Part shown: positions 34,646-43,485 of the stretch, piece after piece
Position numbering within the stretch: the stretch's first letter is position 1
Layout of the letters: each line of letters starts with the position of its first letter
Assembly (NCBI GenBank): GCA_038244815.1
Contig: JBBRTB010000004.1
Span: 62,001 to 126,000, forward strand
Source: DASVHS01 sp038244815
Lineage (GTDB): Bacteria > Acidobacteriota > Thermoanaerobaculia > Gp7-AA8
Direction: 5' to 3'
Length of the DNA: 64,000 nucleotides
The notes under the pieces: model-generated
Seen by the model: the letters and a program-made list of their open reading frames with translations, nothing else
What the model was told of the DNA's origin: nothing
Database searches by the model: none
Position numbers and translations under genes: made by a program

Positions 34646-36480
34646 GAGCTTTTCACTCCGCGATTCTGATCACGATCCTCCTCTCTCCGGCTGCATCCGC
34701 CGCCAACCACCTCACGCACGAGTCATCGCGGTATCTGCAGCAGCACGCCGGCAATCCGGTCGATTGGTATCCGTGGAGCGAGGCCGCGTTCAAGATCGCA
34801 CGCGAACAGCACAAACCGATCTTTCTGTCGATCGGTTACTCGACCTGCCACTGGTGCCAGGTGATGGAGGAAGAATCGTTTTCCGACCCCGAGATCGGCG
34901 CGCTGATGAACGCGCACTACGTGGCCATCGCCGTCGATCGCGAGGAACGGCCGGACATCGACAACACGTACATGTCCATCGCCCAGACCATGATCGACGG
35001 ACCGGGCTGGCCGCTGAACCTGATCCTCACACCTGACGGAAAACCGTTTTTCGCCGCGACCTACCTCCCGAAAGACCGACTGCGAACGATTCTGGACCGG
35101 CTCGCGGCGATGTGGGCCGAGCAGCCGGAGCAGATCACGACGCGCGCCGCACTGATCATGCAGGAGATGGGTCCGGCCAGCGCCGCGGACGACAGCGCGT
35201 TCGGCGCCTATTCACTGACCGCGGCCTACCGGCAACTGGCATCGCGCTTCGATCCGAAGAACGGCGGGTTTCTCCCGGTGCCGAAGTTCCCCGATCCTCA
35301 TCAGCTCATGTTTCTGCTTCGCTACTGGCGCCGGAGCGGCGACGCCAAAGCGCTGGAGATGGTCGAGACGACGCTTCGCGCCATGCGCCGCGGCAGGATC
35401 TTCGACCAGATCGGATTTGGCTTTCACCGCTATGCGATCGACGCCGCATGGAACGTTCCGCACTACGAAAAGATGCTTTCCGATCAGGCCCTCCTGGCCA
35501 TGACCTATCTGGAGGCGTACCAGGCTACCCATCAGGACGAGTACGCGCGGACCGCGCGCGAGATCTTCACCTACGTTCTCCGCGACCTTCGCTCTCCGCA
35601 GGGTGCGTTTTACAGTGCGCAGGATTCCGACGAGCGCTACTACACGGCCTCGGACCGTTCGAAGCTGGCACGGCCGGCGCGAGACGAGAAGATCATTGCC
35701 GACTGGAACGGCCTGATGATCGCTTCGCTCGCCTTCGGATCCGTGGTTCTCGACGACGACGCGTACGCGCACGCTGCCAGACGAGCTGCCGGCTTCGTCC
35801 TGAAAAACCTGCGTGGAACGAACGGCCGCCTGCTCCACCAGACCGGACGGAGCGCTTACCTCGACGATTACGCGTTCGTCACCTGGGGGCTCCTGAATCT
35901 CTACGAGGCCACCGGCGACGAGGGCACGCTGCAGGCGGCCATCGATCTCCAGAACGATGCCCTCCGGTTTTATCGGGATGGCGGCGTGTTCCATCTGACG
36001 GCGAACGACGCCGAGCGGCTTCTCGTCCGCCCTCGCCAAACGCTCGACGGTGCGCTGCCCTCGGGAAACTCCGTGGAGCTGATGAACCTCGTGAGGCTCG
36101 CACGCATGACGGCGAAGCCGGTGTACCGCGAGGCCGCGCGAGGGCTTTTGCGCACCATGCCGGCGGAGATCGTCCGGGTGCCGTCCGCGGCGGTGTATCT
36201 CATGAACGGAATCGATTTTCTGCTCGGCCCGTCATTCGAGATCGTTCTCGCCGGAAACGACGTCCGGCCGTTGCGCCGCGCGGTGTTCGCCGGATTTGTG
36301 CCGGACAAGGTCGTTCTCTATCGAACGACGGCGATCGCCCGCATCGCTCCCTTTACAAGAGAACAGAAACCGCTCCACGGCGCGGCCACCGCATACGTCT
36401 GCACGAACTACGTCTGCAAACTGCCGACGACGGATCCCGCACGCGTGCGGACCTTACTGGAAGCCAGCCCGCGGCCATAG
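34642..36480 (+). CDS. DUF255 thioredoxin-fold protein (YyaL/SSP411-like), exported
   Basis: A 612-residue protein with an N-terminal thioredoxin-like domain (residues 20-180) and a six-hairpin glycosidase-like helical barrel behind it. The N-terminal pattern LTHESSRYLQQHAGNPVDWY and STCHWCQVMEEESF (C69-x-x-C72) are hallmarks of the family. Unlike YyaL it begins with a signal peptide (AILITILLSPAASA). The GTG start overlaps the stop of the FG-GAP gene (GTGA), so both should be made together outside the cytoplasm. Family function is not established; a redox role is suggested by CxxC. Confidence 0.88.
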   Translation: MRAFHSAILITILLSPAASAANHLTHESSRYLQQHAGNPVDWYPWSEAAFKIAREQHKPIFLSIGYSTCHWCQVMEEESFSDPEIGALMNAHYVAIAVDREERPDIDNTYMSIAQTMIDGPGWPLNLILTPDGKPFFAATYLPKDRLRTILDRLAAMWAEQPEQITTRAALIMQEMGPASAADDSAFGAYSLTAAYRQLASRFDPKNGGFLPVPKFPDPHQLMFLLRYWRRSGDAKALEMVETTLRAMRRGRIFDQIGFGFHRYAIDAAWNVPHYEKMLSDQALLAMTYLEAYQATHQDEYARTAREIFTYVLRDLRSPQGAFYSAQDSDERYYTASDRSKLARPARDEKIIADWNGLMIASLAFGSVVLDDDAYAHAARRAAGFVLKNLRGTNGRLLHQTGRSAYLDDYAFVTWGLLNLYEATGDEGTLQAAIDLQNDALRFYRDGGVFHLTANDAERLLVRPRQTLDGALPSGNSVELMNLVRLARMTAKPVYREAARGLLRTMPAEIVRVPSAAVYLMNGIDFLLGPSFEIVLAGNDVRPLRRAVFAGFVPDKVVLYRTTAIARIAPFTREQKPLHGAATAYVCTNYVCKLPTTDPARVRTLLEASPRP

Positions 36481-36571
36481 CCCGCGTCGTTGCAATTCTT
36501 CCTGGCGATGGTTTTCCCGATCGCATCGGCTCACGACGGGTTCCCAACCAATGAGCAAGTAAGGGGGATTG

Positions 36572-36712
36572 ATGCCCTTCTTTCCCGAGGGTCTCTCGCG
36601 CCAGCAACGCCGGGCTCGGGCTCGCGTCACGATCGGCGCGCTGCTTGCCGCTGGCCCTGCCGCCGGCGGCGTTGCCATCACGGTTCTGAACCGCGGAAAC
36701 AACTCGAGGTGA
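36572..36712 (+). CDS. 46-residue single-helix membrane peptide (hypothetical)
   Basis: Encodes MPFFPEGLSRQQRRARARV, then a helix (TIGALLAAGPAAGGVAITVL) and the tail NRGNNSR. The start has the strong ribosome-binding sequence AAGGGGG 5 nt upstream. It lies antisense to what would be the remainder of a sulfotransferase-like remnant. Positive residues before the helix fit a cytoplasmic N-terminus. No family recognised; could be a chance frame. Confidence 0.35.
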   Translation: MPFFPEGLSRQQRRARARVTIGALLAAGPAAGGVAITVLNRGNNSR

Positions 36713-36897
36713 GAGCGCGGCCACGACCGGTGCGACGAGAAATCGCGGCTCCGCAGGTCGAATCCACCGCGTGTCTCGACGATGCCATCCAGCCCGCCGT
36801 CGAGCACTCCCACGCTCGGCGATTGTCCCAGCATGCGGAACAGAACGGTCGCTCCCGATCTTGGCGGAGCCACGAGGAAGATCGGCCGCCGGAGCAT
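36713..36897 (-). pseudogene. N-terminal remnant of a sulfotransferase
   Basis: The minus strand begins MLRRPIFLVAPPRSGATVLF followed by RMLGQSPSVGVLDGG, the 5'-phosphosulfate loop (PRSGTT-like) of PAPS-dependent sulfotransferases. After about 60 residues the similarity stops and the sequence turns into low-complexity frame opposite the small plus-strand gene. Complete enzymes are 300 residues or more, so this is a truncated remnant. The break point is approximate. Confidence 0.45.
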
Positions 36898-36943
36898 TCC
36901 ACCCCATACTATCCCGCCCGGCGCACGCTCCTGCGCCGGCGGC

Positions 36944-37360
36944 TCAACGTGGGATTGAAAGAGATCCGGAGCGGGCGCCGATGAACTCCGGCTTGGGGGC
37001 ACGCTTCAACAACTCCGGAACGCGCGTCGAGCAGCACGCCCTCGCCAGCGCCGCAAAATCGCGCTCGAGGTCCGCGTCGTTCGCCAGCTCTTTCAGAGTG
37101 TGATCGAACACGCTGCGGGCGGTGGCGTGTTTCGGCTCGGCGATCGAGTAGTGCATCCACTTGCCCTCGCGCCGCGCGGTCACCAGACCTGCCTTGCGAA
37201 GAAAGGCCAGATGTCGCGAGATTTTCGGTTGCGGCTCGCCGAGCACGTCGACGAAGAAGCACACGCAGACCTCACCGCCCCGCATCAGGTTGAGCAGGCG
37301 CAGTCGGGTCCGGTCGGCGAGCGCCGTCAGAACCTTCTCAAGTTCCTCTGCTGTTTTCAT
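36944..37360 (-). CDS. arsR: ArsR-family arsenite-responsive repressor
   Basis: A 138-residue winged-helix repressor. LEKVLTALADRTRLRLLNLM and the recognition helix PQPKISRHLAFLRKAGLV are typical. The metalloid site is GGEVCVCFF (C32, C34), the classical CxC of ArsR, with a vicinal C109-C110 near the end (ARACCSTR). It releases DNA when As(III) binds. The operator 37394-37417 lies 34 bp upstream, and two identical-type operators control the arsI-acr3 promoter 20 kb away, so this is probably their regulator. No other ars gene is adjacent. Confidence 0.93.
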   Translation of the reverse strand: MKTAEELEKVLTALADRTRLRLLNLMRGGEVCVCFFVDVLGEPQPKISRHLAFLRKAGLVTARREGKWMHYSIAEPKHATARSVFDHTLKELANDADLERDFAALARACCSTRVPELLKRAPKPEFIGARSGSLSIPR

Positions 37361-37393
37361 GTTCGTCCCGATCGACAGGAGTGGCGTATCCGA

Positions 37394-37417
37394 TCATATT
37401 CGCATAGATGGATATGA
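37394..37417. promoter_or_regulatory. ArsR-type operator 3, upstream of arsR
   Basis: Inverted repeat TCATAT-N12-ATATGA with the same arms and spacing as the two sites at 16129 and 16173. Its position before arsR indicates autoregulation. Confidence 0.75.
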
Positions 37418-37779
37418 AAGTCATCAGGACACTCCCGCCACGGCCCTCCTGTCAGGAGCTGCCGCCGGATCGCCGCCGATAGCCGTCGGCGGCTGTTTCA
37501 CGAACGAGCCGTTTGAGGCCGGCGAAAGCAGCCGGCGAAAAGGCGGCCAGCCGGGACGATCCGCCGAGCGATCGTGAGGAACGTCGAAGCCGAATGAGAA
37601 GAACGCGTCTCCCCTTCCAGTCAGGATGACCGGGTGAGGTCGTCTTTCATCACCGACACGAAGGCCTCGCGCAGATCGTTACGATCGCCAAAAACCCTTG
37701 AAGCGGTACGGCATTGACGCGCCCTGGCAAGACGGCTACTCTCGCGCGACCGAACCCCCACAACGAAAGGCACATCCCA
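37418..37779. other. intergenic region between arsR and the nuclease gene
   Basis: About 360 bp without a convincing gene. It has a small hairpin CCGCCGA-TAGCCG-TCGGCGG near 37471 without a T-run. The minus strand near 37640-37690 could encode a short tail (LREAFVSVMKDDLTRSS then stop), possibly the end of a lost gene. AAAGG 9 nt before 37780 serves the next gene. Confidence 0.5.
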
Positions 37780-40700
37780 ATGATTCTACGAAGAGTCGCG
37801 CTCGCGGCCGTTGCCGCCTTGCTATTCATTCCGCCTACGTTCGCTCAGGGCTCGCCGGATCTCGTCATCAGCCAGGTATACGGCGGCGGCGGCAACTCCG
37901 GCGCAACGCTCACGAACGATTACGTCGAGATCTTCAACCGCGGCGCGGCACCAGTGTCGCTCGGCGGCAAGTCGGTGCAATACGCCAGCGCCACGGGGAC
38001 CGGGAACTTCGGATCGTCGGCAAGCCAGCTCACCGTGCTGCCCGTCGTGACCTTGAGTCCGGGCCAGTACTTCCTCGTGCAGGAGGCAGGCGGCACCACA
38101 GGATCGCCGCTGCCGGCTGCAGACGCCGTCGGAACCATCAACATGTCCGCCACCGCGGGGAAAGTCGCCCTGGTGAATTCGACGGCTTCCCTCGGCTGCA
38201 ACGGTTCCTCGACACCCTGCTCGGGATCGCAGCTCGCGTTGATCATCGACCTCGTCGGTTTTGGCGGTGCCAATTTCTCCGAAGGTACGCCCGCGCCCGT
38301 GATCTCCGCCACGCTGGCGGCACTCAGAGCGGGAAGCGGATGCACGGACACAGACAACAACGGCAGCGACTTCACAGCTCAGTTGCCCGCTCCTCGAAAC
38401 ACGAGCACGCCGACCCATTCGTGCGACACGTCGCTTCCCACGTCTCCCACGGCAAGCGGTGTCGCAAATCCGAGTTCGGTCCTCGCGGGCAACTCCACAC
38501 TGCTCACCGTGACTGTCACGCCCGGGACGAACCCCGCCAGCACCGGCATCAGCGTGAGCGCGAATCTCACCGCCATCGGCGGTTCGAGCAGTCAGACCTT
38601 CGCGAACGCCGGCGGCAACACATTCACCTTTACAGCAACCGTCAACCCGGGCACGCCCGCCGGCCCGGTGACGTTACCGGTCACGGTCACCGATGCCGAG
38701 AGCCGCAGCGGGACCGCGTCGATCGCTCTGACGATCTCGAGCAGCGCTCCGACGAATCCAACGGGAACCGGCACCGCCAATCCAACCAGCGTTGGGCGCG
38801 GTGCGCAGACCCAGCTCACCGTTACGGTCACGCCGGGCACGAATCCTTCCAGCACGGGCATCACGGTGACCGGCGATTTGAGCTCTATCGGCGGTGCTGT
38901 CTCTCAAACGTTCGCCGGAGCCGGGAACGTCTTCACGTTTACGGCGACCGTTCCTGTTTCCACTCCGCTCGGCGGCAAGAGCCTGCCGATCAGCATCACG
39001 GACGCGCAGGGCCGCAGCGCAGCAACGACCATCGCGCTCACCGTCACGGTGCCGGCGCTGGCGCCGGGCACGATCGTCATCAGCCAGTTCTACGGTGGCG
39101 GCGGCAATGCCGGCTCCACGCTGCACAACGACTTCATCGAGTTGTTCAACCGGAGCGACAACGCGGTGTCGGTCGACGGCTGGAGCGTGCAGCATTACTC
39201 GTCATCGAGCCCTTCCCCTGTCTGGCTGGCCACACCCCTGACGGGAACGATCCAGCCACACAGCTACTACCTCGTTCAGGAGGCAGCCGGCACGACAGCG
39301 GGCGGAGGAACCGTGCCGCTGCCGACTCCTGACGCGGTCGGCGACATCCCCATGGGCTCGACCGCCGGGCTGGTCGCGCTTTCCACGTCTTCGGTCGTCC
39401 CCAGCGCGATGTGCTCGTTGACGAGCGAGGTCATCGACTTTGTCGGTTATGGCGGCACCAGCTGCTCCGGCCGTGTGGCCCTCGGAGCCGGACTCTCGAA
39501 TACCACGGGCGCCTCGCGGGTCCTGGGCGGCTGCAAATACACGCCGGCTGCGACCGATTTCACGGTCGGGCCGCCCGCTCCGCGAAACTCGGCAACCGCG
39601 GTGAACGATTGCAGCACGGTGGTCGAGCAATTCACACCGCACGTGATGATCAGCCAGATCTACGGCGGCGGCGGCAACTCGAGCGCCGCGTACAACAACG
39701 ATTTCGTCGAGCTGTACAACCCCACGGACGCCGCCGTGTCTCTCGAAGGCTGGTCGATCCAGTACGCGTCGTCGACGGGCAACGGGTGGGGGAGCAATGC
39801 GCAGCCGCTCGGCGGCAGCATCGCCCCGCACGACTATTTCCTGATCGAGCTCGCGTCCGGCGGAACCGCCTCCACGCTGCTGCCGCCGCCGCGGATCATC
39901 AGCGACATCAACATGTCCGGATCCAACGGGAAGCTCGCGCTCGTGAGCAACTTCCTGCCCTTGTCGGGCAACTGCCCGATCGGGAACCCGGCGCTGGTCG
40001 ACTTCATCGGTTATGGGAGCGCGGATTGCTTCGAGGGCGGCCTGGCCGCACCTTCGCTGACCAACAACGGGCAATCGCTCGTGCGCGCCGCCAACGCGGA
40101 CACGAATCAGAACAGCGTCGACTTCTCGCGCCTCACGCCGCCGAACCCGCGGGGAACGGGCGCCCTCGTCGAGCTGCCCCCGCAGATCGGCAGCTTCGAT
40201 CCGTCGCCCACCGCCGCTCCGTACGACGCCAGCATCACGCTCAACTTCAGCGAACCCGTGGACGTCGCCAGCGGCTGGTACAGCATCGACTGCACCGTTA
40301 CCAGCCCCCATACCGATGTGGAAGTGGCGTCGGCCTTCAACAGCCGCACGTGGATCATCACGCCGAACCAGACGTTCACGCCCGGTGAGACCTGCACGGT
40401 CCACATCTTCAGCAATCTCGTCACCGACCAGGATACGAACGATCCGCCGGGCTACGACAACCTTCCGGCCGACTTCCAGTGGTCGTTCACCATCGCCACC
40501 GGAACGCCGGTGGAAACGGCCGATGTCCACCTGACCATGGGCAACCCATCTTCGGCGATTCCCAGTTTCGCCACGCCGAACAACTATCTGATGGAGAAGC
40601 CCGAATACGCGCTGTCGTACAACCGCGACCACGGAACCGCGAACTGGGTGAGCTGGCACCTCACCGATGAGTGGGCCGGCACCGGCAGCCGCACCGATAC

Positions 40701-42159
40701 GTTCCGTCCCGATCCGGCGCTTCCGCCCTTCTGGTACCGCGTCCTGCAGACCGACTACTCCGGTTCGGGCTTCGATCGAGGTCACATGTGCCCGAGTGCC
40801 GATCGCAACATCAGCGCTCCGATCAATCAAGCCACGTTCCTGATGACGAACATGGTCCCGCAGTCTCCGGACAACAACCAGGGCCCGTGGGCGGCATTCG
40901 AAACGTACCTGCGGACGCTGATTCCATGTCCGGCTGTGTGCAAAGAGGTCTACATCGTCTCCGGTCCGTATGGTGATGCGGGGACGATTGCCGGCGGCCA
41001 TGTCACTGTGCCGGAGGGAACGTGGAAAGTGGTACTGGTGCTGCCGAACCTGGACGGCAACGACGTCCAGCGGGTGACGCCCTCGACGACGACCATCGCC
41101 ATCAGGATTCCCAACGCCACCGGCATCCGCAATGACGACTGGACGAAGTACCTGACCACCGTCCGATCCATCGAGCAGCTGACCGGTTACGACTTCTTCT
41201 CGAACGTCCCGAAGATCGTGCAGAACAGCATCGAGGCGGGCACCAACGGAGTGAACCCGCCGGGGGTGGCGAACGAAACGGCCACCACCGACGAGGATCA
41301 GGCCGTGAGTGTGACGCTCAACGCGGTCAGTCCCGACCCGGCCGCAACGTTTTCCTATTCGATCAACTCATCGCCCTCGCACGGGACGCTCACCGGTTCC
41401 GGCGCGACGTATTCGTACACGCCGGCGCCCGACTTCAACGGGTCCGACTCGTTCACATTCAGCGTCAACGACGGACATGCCACCTCGAACACGGCCACAT
41501 TCAGTCTGACGGTCACTCCGGTCAACGACCCTCCCGTGCTGACCGGCGTTCCGGCCACGCAGACCGTCTTCCTGGGCAACACCTTCGACTTCACGGCGCA
41601 TGCGACCGACGTCGATGTGCCGGTGCAGACAATCGTGTTCGGGCTGTCCTCGGCTCCGGCCGGTGCGTCGATCGATGCCGCCACCGGAGTCTTCGCGTGG
41701 ACGCCGTCAGGCGGCCAGGCAGGCCAGAGCTTCACGTTCTCCGTGACGGCCAGCGACGGCGTGGCAACGACGAGCGCACCGGTCTCGGTCACGGTCATCG
41801 ACAATGCGCCGCCGGTGATCTCGCCATTGATTCTCAGCACGTCGAGCCTCTGGCCGGCCAATCACAAGATGGTGGACCTCACCGTCTCCTACACCGCAAC
41901 GGATGCGGGCGATCCCGCGCCGGCGTGTTCTCTGAGCGTGACCAGCAATGAGCCGGTGAACGGCACCGGCGACGGTGACACCACGCCCGACTGGGACATC
42001 GTCGACGCGCATCACCTGCATCTTCGCGCGGAAAGAGCCGCCGGTGGCTCGGGGCGCGTGTACACGATCGGCGCGGTTTGCACCGACCGCTTTTCCAACG
42101 TCGCATACAGCGCCACGGTGACGGTGAGCGTTCCGCAGAGTCAGGGCAACGGGAAATAG
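37780..42159 (+). CDS. large secreted DNA/RNA non-specific endonuclease with three lamin-tail-like domains
   Basis: A 1459-residue exported protein with signal peptide ILRRVALAAVAALLFIPPTFA. Domains in order: lamin-tail-like domain 1 (about 27-205), two near-identical Ig-like repeats (about 222-430, each with LTVTVTPGTNP), lamin-tail 2 (about 430-610), lamin-tail 3 (about 620-790), an Ig-like module, then an NUC1/EndA-type nuclease (about 920-1150), a cadherin-like repeat with TPAPDFNGSDSFTFSVNDG, a putative-Ig domain and a C-terminal beta module. Each lamin-tail starts ISQxYGGGGN. The nuclease active site is DRGHMCPSADRN (H1002), with NQATFLMTNMVPQSPDNNQG carrying the metal-site Asn. It probably degrades extracellular nucleic acid for nutrition or defence. 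Confidence 0.88.
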   Translation: MILRRVALAAVAALLFIPPTFAQGSPDLVISQVYGGGGNSGATLTNDYVEIFNRGAAPVSLGGKSVQYASATGTGNFGSSASQLTVLPVVTLSPGQYFLVQEAGGTTGSPLPAADAVGTINMSATAGKVALVNSTASLGCNGSSTPCSGSQLALIIDLVGFGGANFSEGTPAPVISATLAALRAGSGCTDTDNNGSDFTAQLPAPRNTSTPTHSCDTSLPTSPTASGVANPSSVLAGNSTLLTVTVTPGTNPASTGISVSANLTAIGGSSSQTFANAGGNTFTFTATVNPGTPAGPVTLPVTVTDAESRSGTASIALTISSSAPTNPTGTGTANPTSVGRGAQTQLTVTVTPGTNPSSTGITVTGDLSSIGGAVSQTFAGAGNVFTFTATVPVSTPLGGKSLPISITDAQGRSAATTIALTVTVPALAPGTIVISQFYGGGGNAGSTLHNDFIELFNRSDNAVSVDGWSVQHYSSSSPSPVWLATPLTGTIQPHSYYLVQEAAGTTAGGGTVPLPTPDAVGDIPMGSTAGLVALSTSSVVPSAMCSLTSEVIDFVGYGGTSCSGRVALGAGLSNTTGASRVLGGCKYTPAATDFTVGPPAPRNSATAVNDCSTVVEQFTPHVMISQIYGGGGNSSAAYNNDFVELYNPTDAAVSLEGWSIQYASSTGNGWGSNAQPLGGSIAPHDYFLIELASGGTASTLLPPPRIISDINMSGSNGKLALVSNFLPLSGNCPIGNPALVDFIGYGSADCFEGGLAAPSLTNNGQSLVRAANADTNQNSVDFSRLTPPNPRGTGALVELPPQIGSFDPSPTAAPYDASITLNFSEPVDVASGWYSIDCTVTSPHTDVEVASAFNSRTWIITPNQTFTPGETCTVHIFSNLVTDQDTNDPPGYDNLPADFQWSFTIATGTPVETADVHLTMGNPSSAIPSFATPNNYLMEKPEYALSYNRDHGTANWVSWHLTDEWAGTGSRTDTFRPDPALPPFWYRVLQTDYSGSGFDRGHMCPSADRNISAPINQATFLMTNMVPQSPDNNQGPWAAFETYLRTLIPCPAVCKEVYIVSGPYGDAGTIAGGHVTVPEGTWKVVLVLPNLDGNDVQRVTPSTTTIAIRIPNATGIRNDDWTKYLTTVRSIEQLTGYDFFSNVPKIVQNSIEAGTNGVNPPGVANETATTDEDQAVSVTLNAVSPDPAATFSYSINSSPSHGTLTGSGATYSYTPAPDFNGSDSFTFSVNDGHATSNTATFSLTVTPVNDPPVLTGVPATQTVFLGNTFDFTAHATDVDVPVQTIVFGLSSAPAGASIDAATGVFAWTPSGGQAGQSFTFSVTASDGVATTSAPVSVTVIDNAPPVISPLILSTSSLWPANHKMVDLTVSYTATDAGDPAPACSLSVTSNEPVNGTGDGDTTPDWDIVDAHHLHLRAERAAGGSGRVYTIGAVCTDRFSNVAYSATVTVSVPQSQGNGK

Positions 42160-42230
42160 ATCTCTTCCAATCCGGGCGGCGTGCCAGCCGCGCCGTCCGG
42201 ATTCCCCGATCGCCCGGCCAGGCGTCTTTT

Positions 42231-42659
42231 CTACGGAGGCGTCACGATGATCTGCCCCGACATCGCCGGCTGGTGCACCGTGCAGTAGAACGGAAACAAC
42301 CCTTCGTCGTGAAACGTCATCACGAAGACGGTCTTCGACAGTGGCGGGAGTTTCGTCTGCATGAGCACGCGATTCCGTGGGTCGGTGAGCATGACGTCGT
42401 GCTCGTCGTCCGGCTGCAGGTTCCAGAATGCGATCTGCGTCGGCTGATCGCGGCGGACCGCGAAGACCGCGGGCGAGAACGCGTACACCTCGCCGAACGT
42501 CTTGATGGTGGCCGCCGGTCCTGTCTCCTTGATGGCGGTGCCGACGGTCGTCACCACGATGCGCGCTGCGGCCTGGCCGGAGCGCGCATCGTGACGCCGT
42601 GAAGCGGGTGCACAGGGCGGCAGCAGGGAAGCAGCGCCATGACCGCGCAGAACATCCAT
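42231..42659 (-). CDS. cupredoxin-like copper protein
   Basis: A protein of up to 142 residues with a C-terminal cupredoxin fold. The type-1 copper ligands are present: H87 (DDEHDVML), C126, H129 and M133 (FPFYCTVHQPAMSG). It would carry electrons outside the cytoplasm. The N-terminus is doubtful: the annotated frame (MDVLRGHGAASLLPPC) is not a good signal peptide, while an overlapping frame encodes MFCAVMALLPCC, which looks like a lipoprotein leader. A frameshift between the two frames around 42570-42600 is possible. It is followed downstream by no obvious partner. Confidence 0.7.
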   Translation of the reverse strand: MDVLRGHGAASLLPPCAPASRRHDARSGQAAARIVVTTVGTAIKETGPAATIKTFGEVYAFSPAVFAVRRDQPTQIAFWNLQPDDEHDVMLTDPRNRVLMQTKLPPLSKTVFVMTFHDEGLFPFYCTVHQPAMSGQIIVTPP

Positions 42660-42722
42660 GGGACGCGGCGTCTCACAGGAGCGATCCTAACTCGTGAATG
42701 CCCGCCTGGTCCCAGAGCCGGC

Positions 42723-43130
42723 CTAACCGGTTGCCCTGGCGTCGCGGGACCAGGGGCTCGTCGCGCAGAGCTCCACGATATCGGCGAGCTCGTGAAGATC
42801 GAACGGTTTTCGCACCACGGCGTGCACCGCGTCCGCGCGCACCCGGCCCAACTGATCGTCGCCGGCCGCCGACATGACGAAGATGACCGGACTTTGCTGC
42901 GGTTGCCGCACGTGCATGAACGCATCGACGAAGCCGTGCCCGTCGAGTTGAGGCATGGTCAGGTCGAGCAGAATGACCGAGCAGTTCGATTTCTGAAGAC
43001 ACAGCAAAGCCTCGACCCCGTTTCGCGCCTCTGCGCAAAGCAGCCCGCGTCGTTGCAGCGATCTGCGCAGCAGAAGGCGGATCGCCTCGTCGTCATCGAC
43101 GATGAGTACGTCGATCGAATCAAATTCCAT
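42723..43130 (-). CDS. stand-alone response-regulator receiver protein
   Basis: A 135-residue CheY-like receiver without output domain. The acidic pocket is D12-D14 (VDDDEA), the phosphorylation site D56 (LLDLTMP), Thr/Ser switch at S87 (FVMSAAG) and Lys108 (VVRKPF). It should relay phosphate, and the histidine kinase at 43486-44535, transcribed the same way 355 bp upstream, is a natural partner. A palindromic repeat separates the two genes, so they may have separate promoters. Confidence 0.9.
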   Translation of the reverse strand: MEFDSIDVLIVDDDEAIRLLLRRSLQRRGLLCAEARNGVEALLCLQKSNCSVILLDLTMPQLDGHGFVDAFMHVRQPQQSPVIFVMSAAGDDQLGRVRADAVHAVVRKPFDLHELADIVELCATSPWSRDARATG

Positions 43131-43485
43131 CTCGCGTCCTGACCGGAAGCTGTCCGGCAGACGCTAGGGCAATGATGGAGAAAAATACGCCCCTTCCGCG
43201 AACAGAGCGGACAGAGCAATAGCCGGCACCAGTGTCTAGCGTGTTCCCACACTCCAAGCCTGCATGATCCGATCCACGGAATGGGCGGACTCAGCAACGC
43301 AAGAAATAGCAAGACCGCCCCCGAAGGCGAGGACGGATGGGGACGAAGCAGCCTACCTCGATAACGCCTGATTCGATCCGACGTCATTCCGAACCGCGAA
43401 GACGGTGAGGAATCCGGGTGGTGGTGCGCTCTCCCCCGCCCGGATTCCTCGCCGTCTTCGCGGCTCGGAATGACCGGCCGCGCGA
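43131..43485. other. intergenic region with palindromic repeat copy 3
   Basis: No gene is visible in these 355 bp. The segment 43383-43474 is a full copy of the dispersed palindromic repeat; the remainder shows nothing recognisable. Confidence 0.6.
43383..43474. repeat. GTCATTCCGAGC palindromic repeat, complete hairpin (copy 3)
   Basis: Left arm GTCATTCCGAACCGCGAAGA with GGTGAGGAATCCGGG; right arm CCCGGATTCCTCGCCGTC with TTCGCGGCTCGGAATGAC. The arms are nearly complementary over about 35 bp with a short T/C-rich loop. It ends 12 bp after the histidine kinase stop. Confidence 0.9.

Noticed and set aside
37465..37492. Hairpin CCGCCGA-TAGCCG-TCGGCGG as terminator of a gene
   Set aside because: It has no T-run and no gene on either strand ends close to it.
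37698..39332. Second long open frame overlapping the start of the nuclease gene
   Set aside because: Low-complexity Arg/His-rich translation without start signal; the overlapping frame has a signal peptide and repeated lamin-tail motifs.
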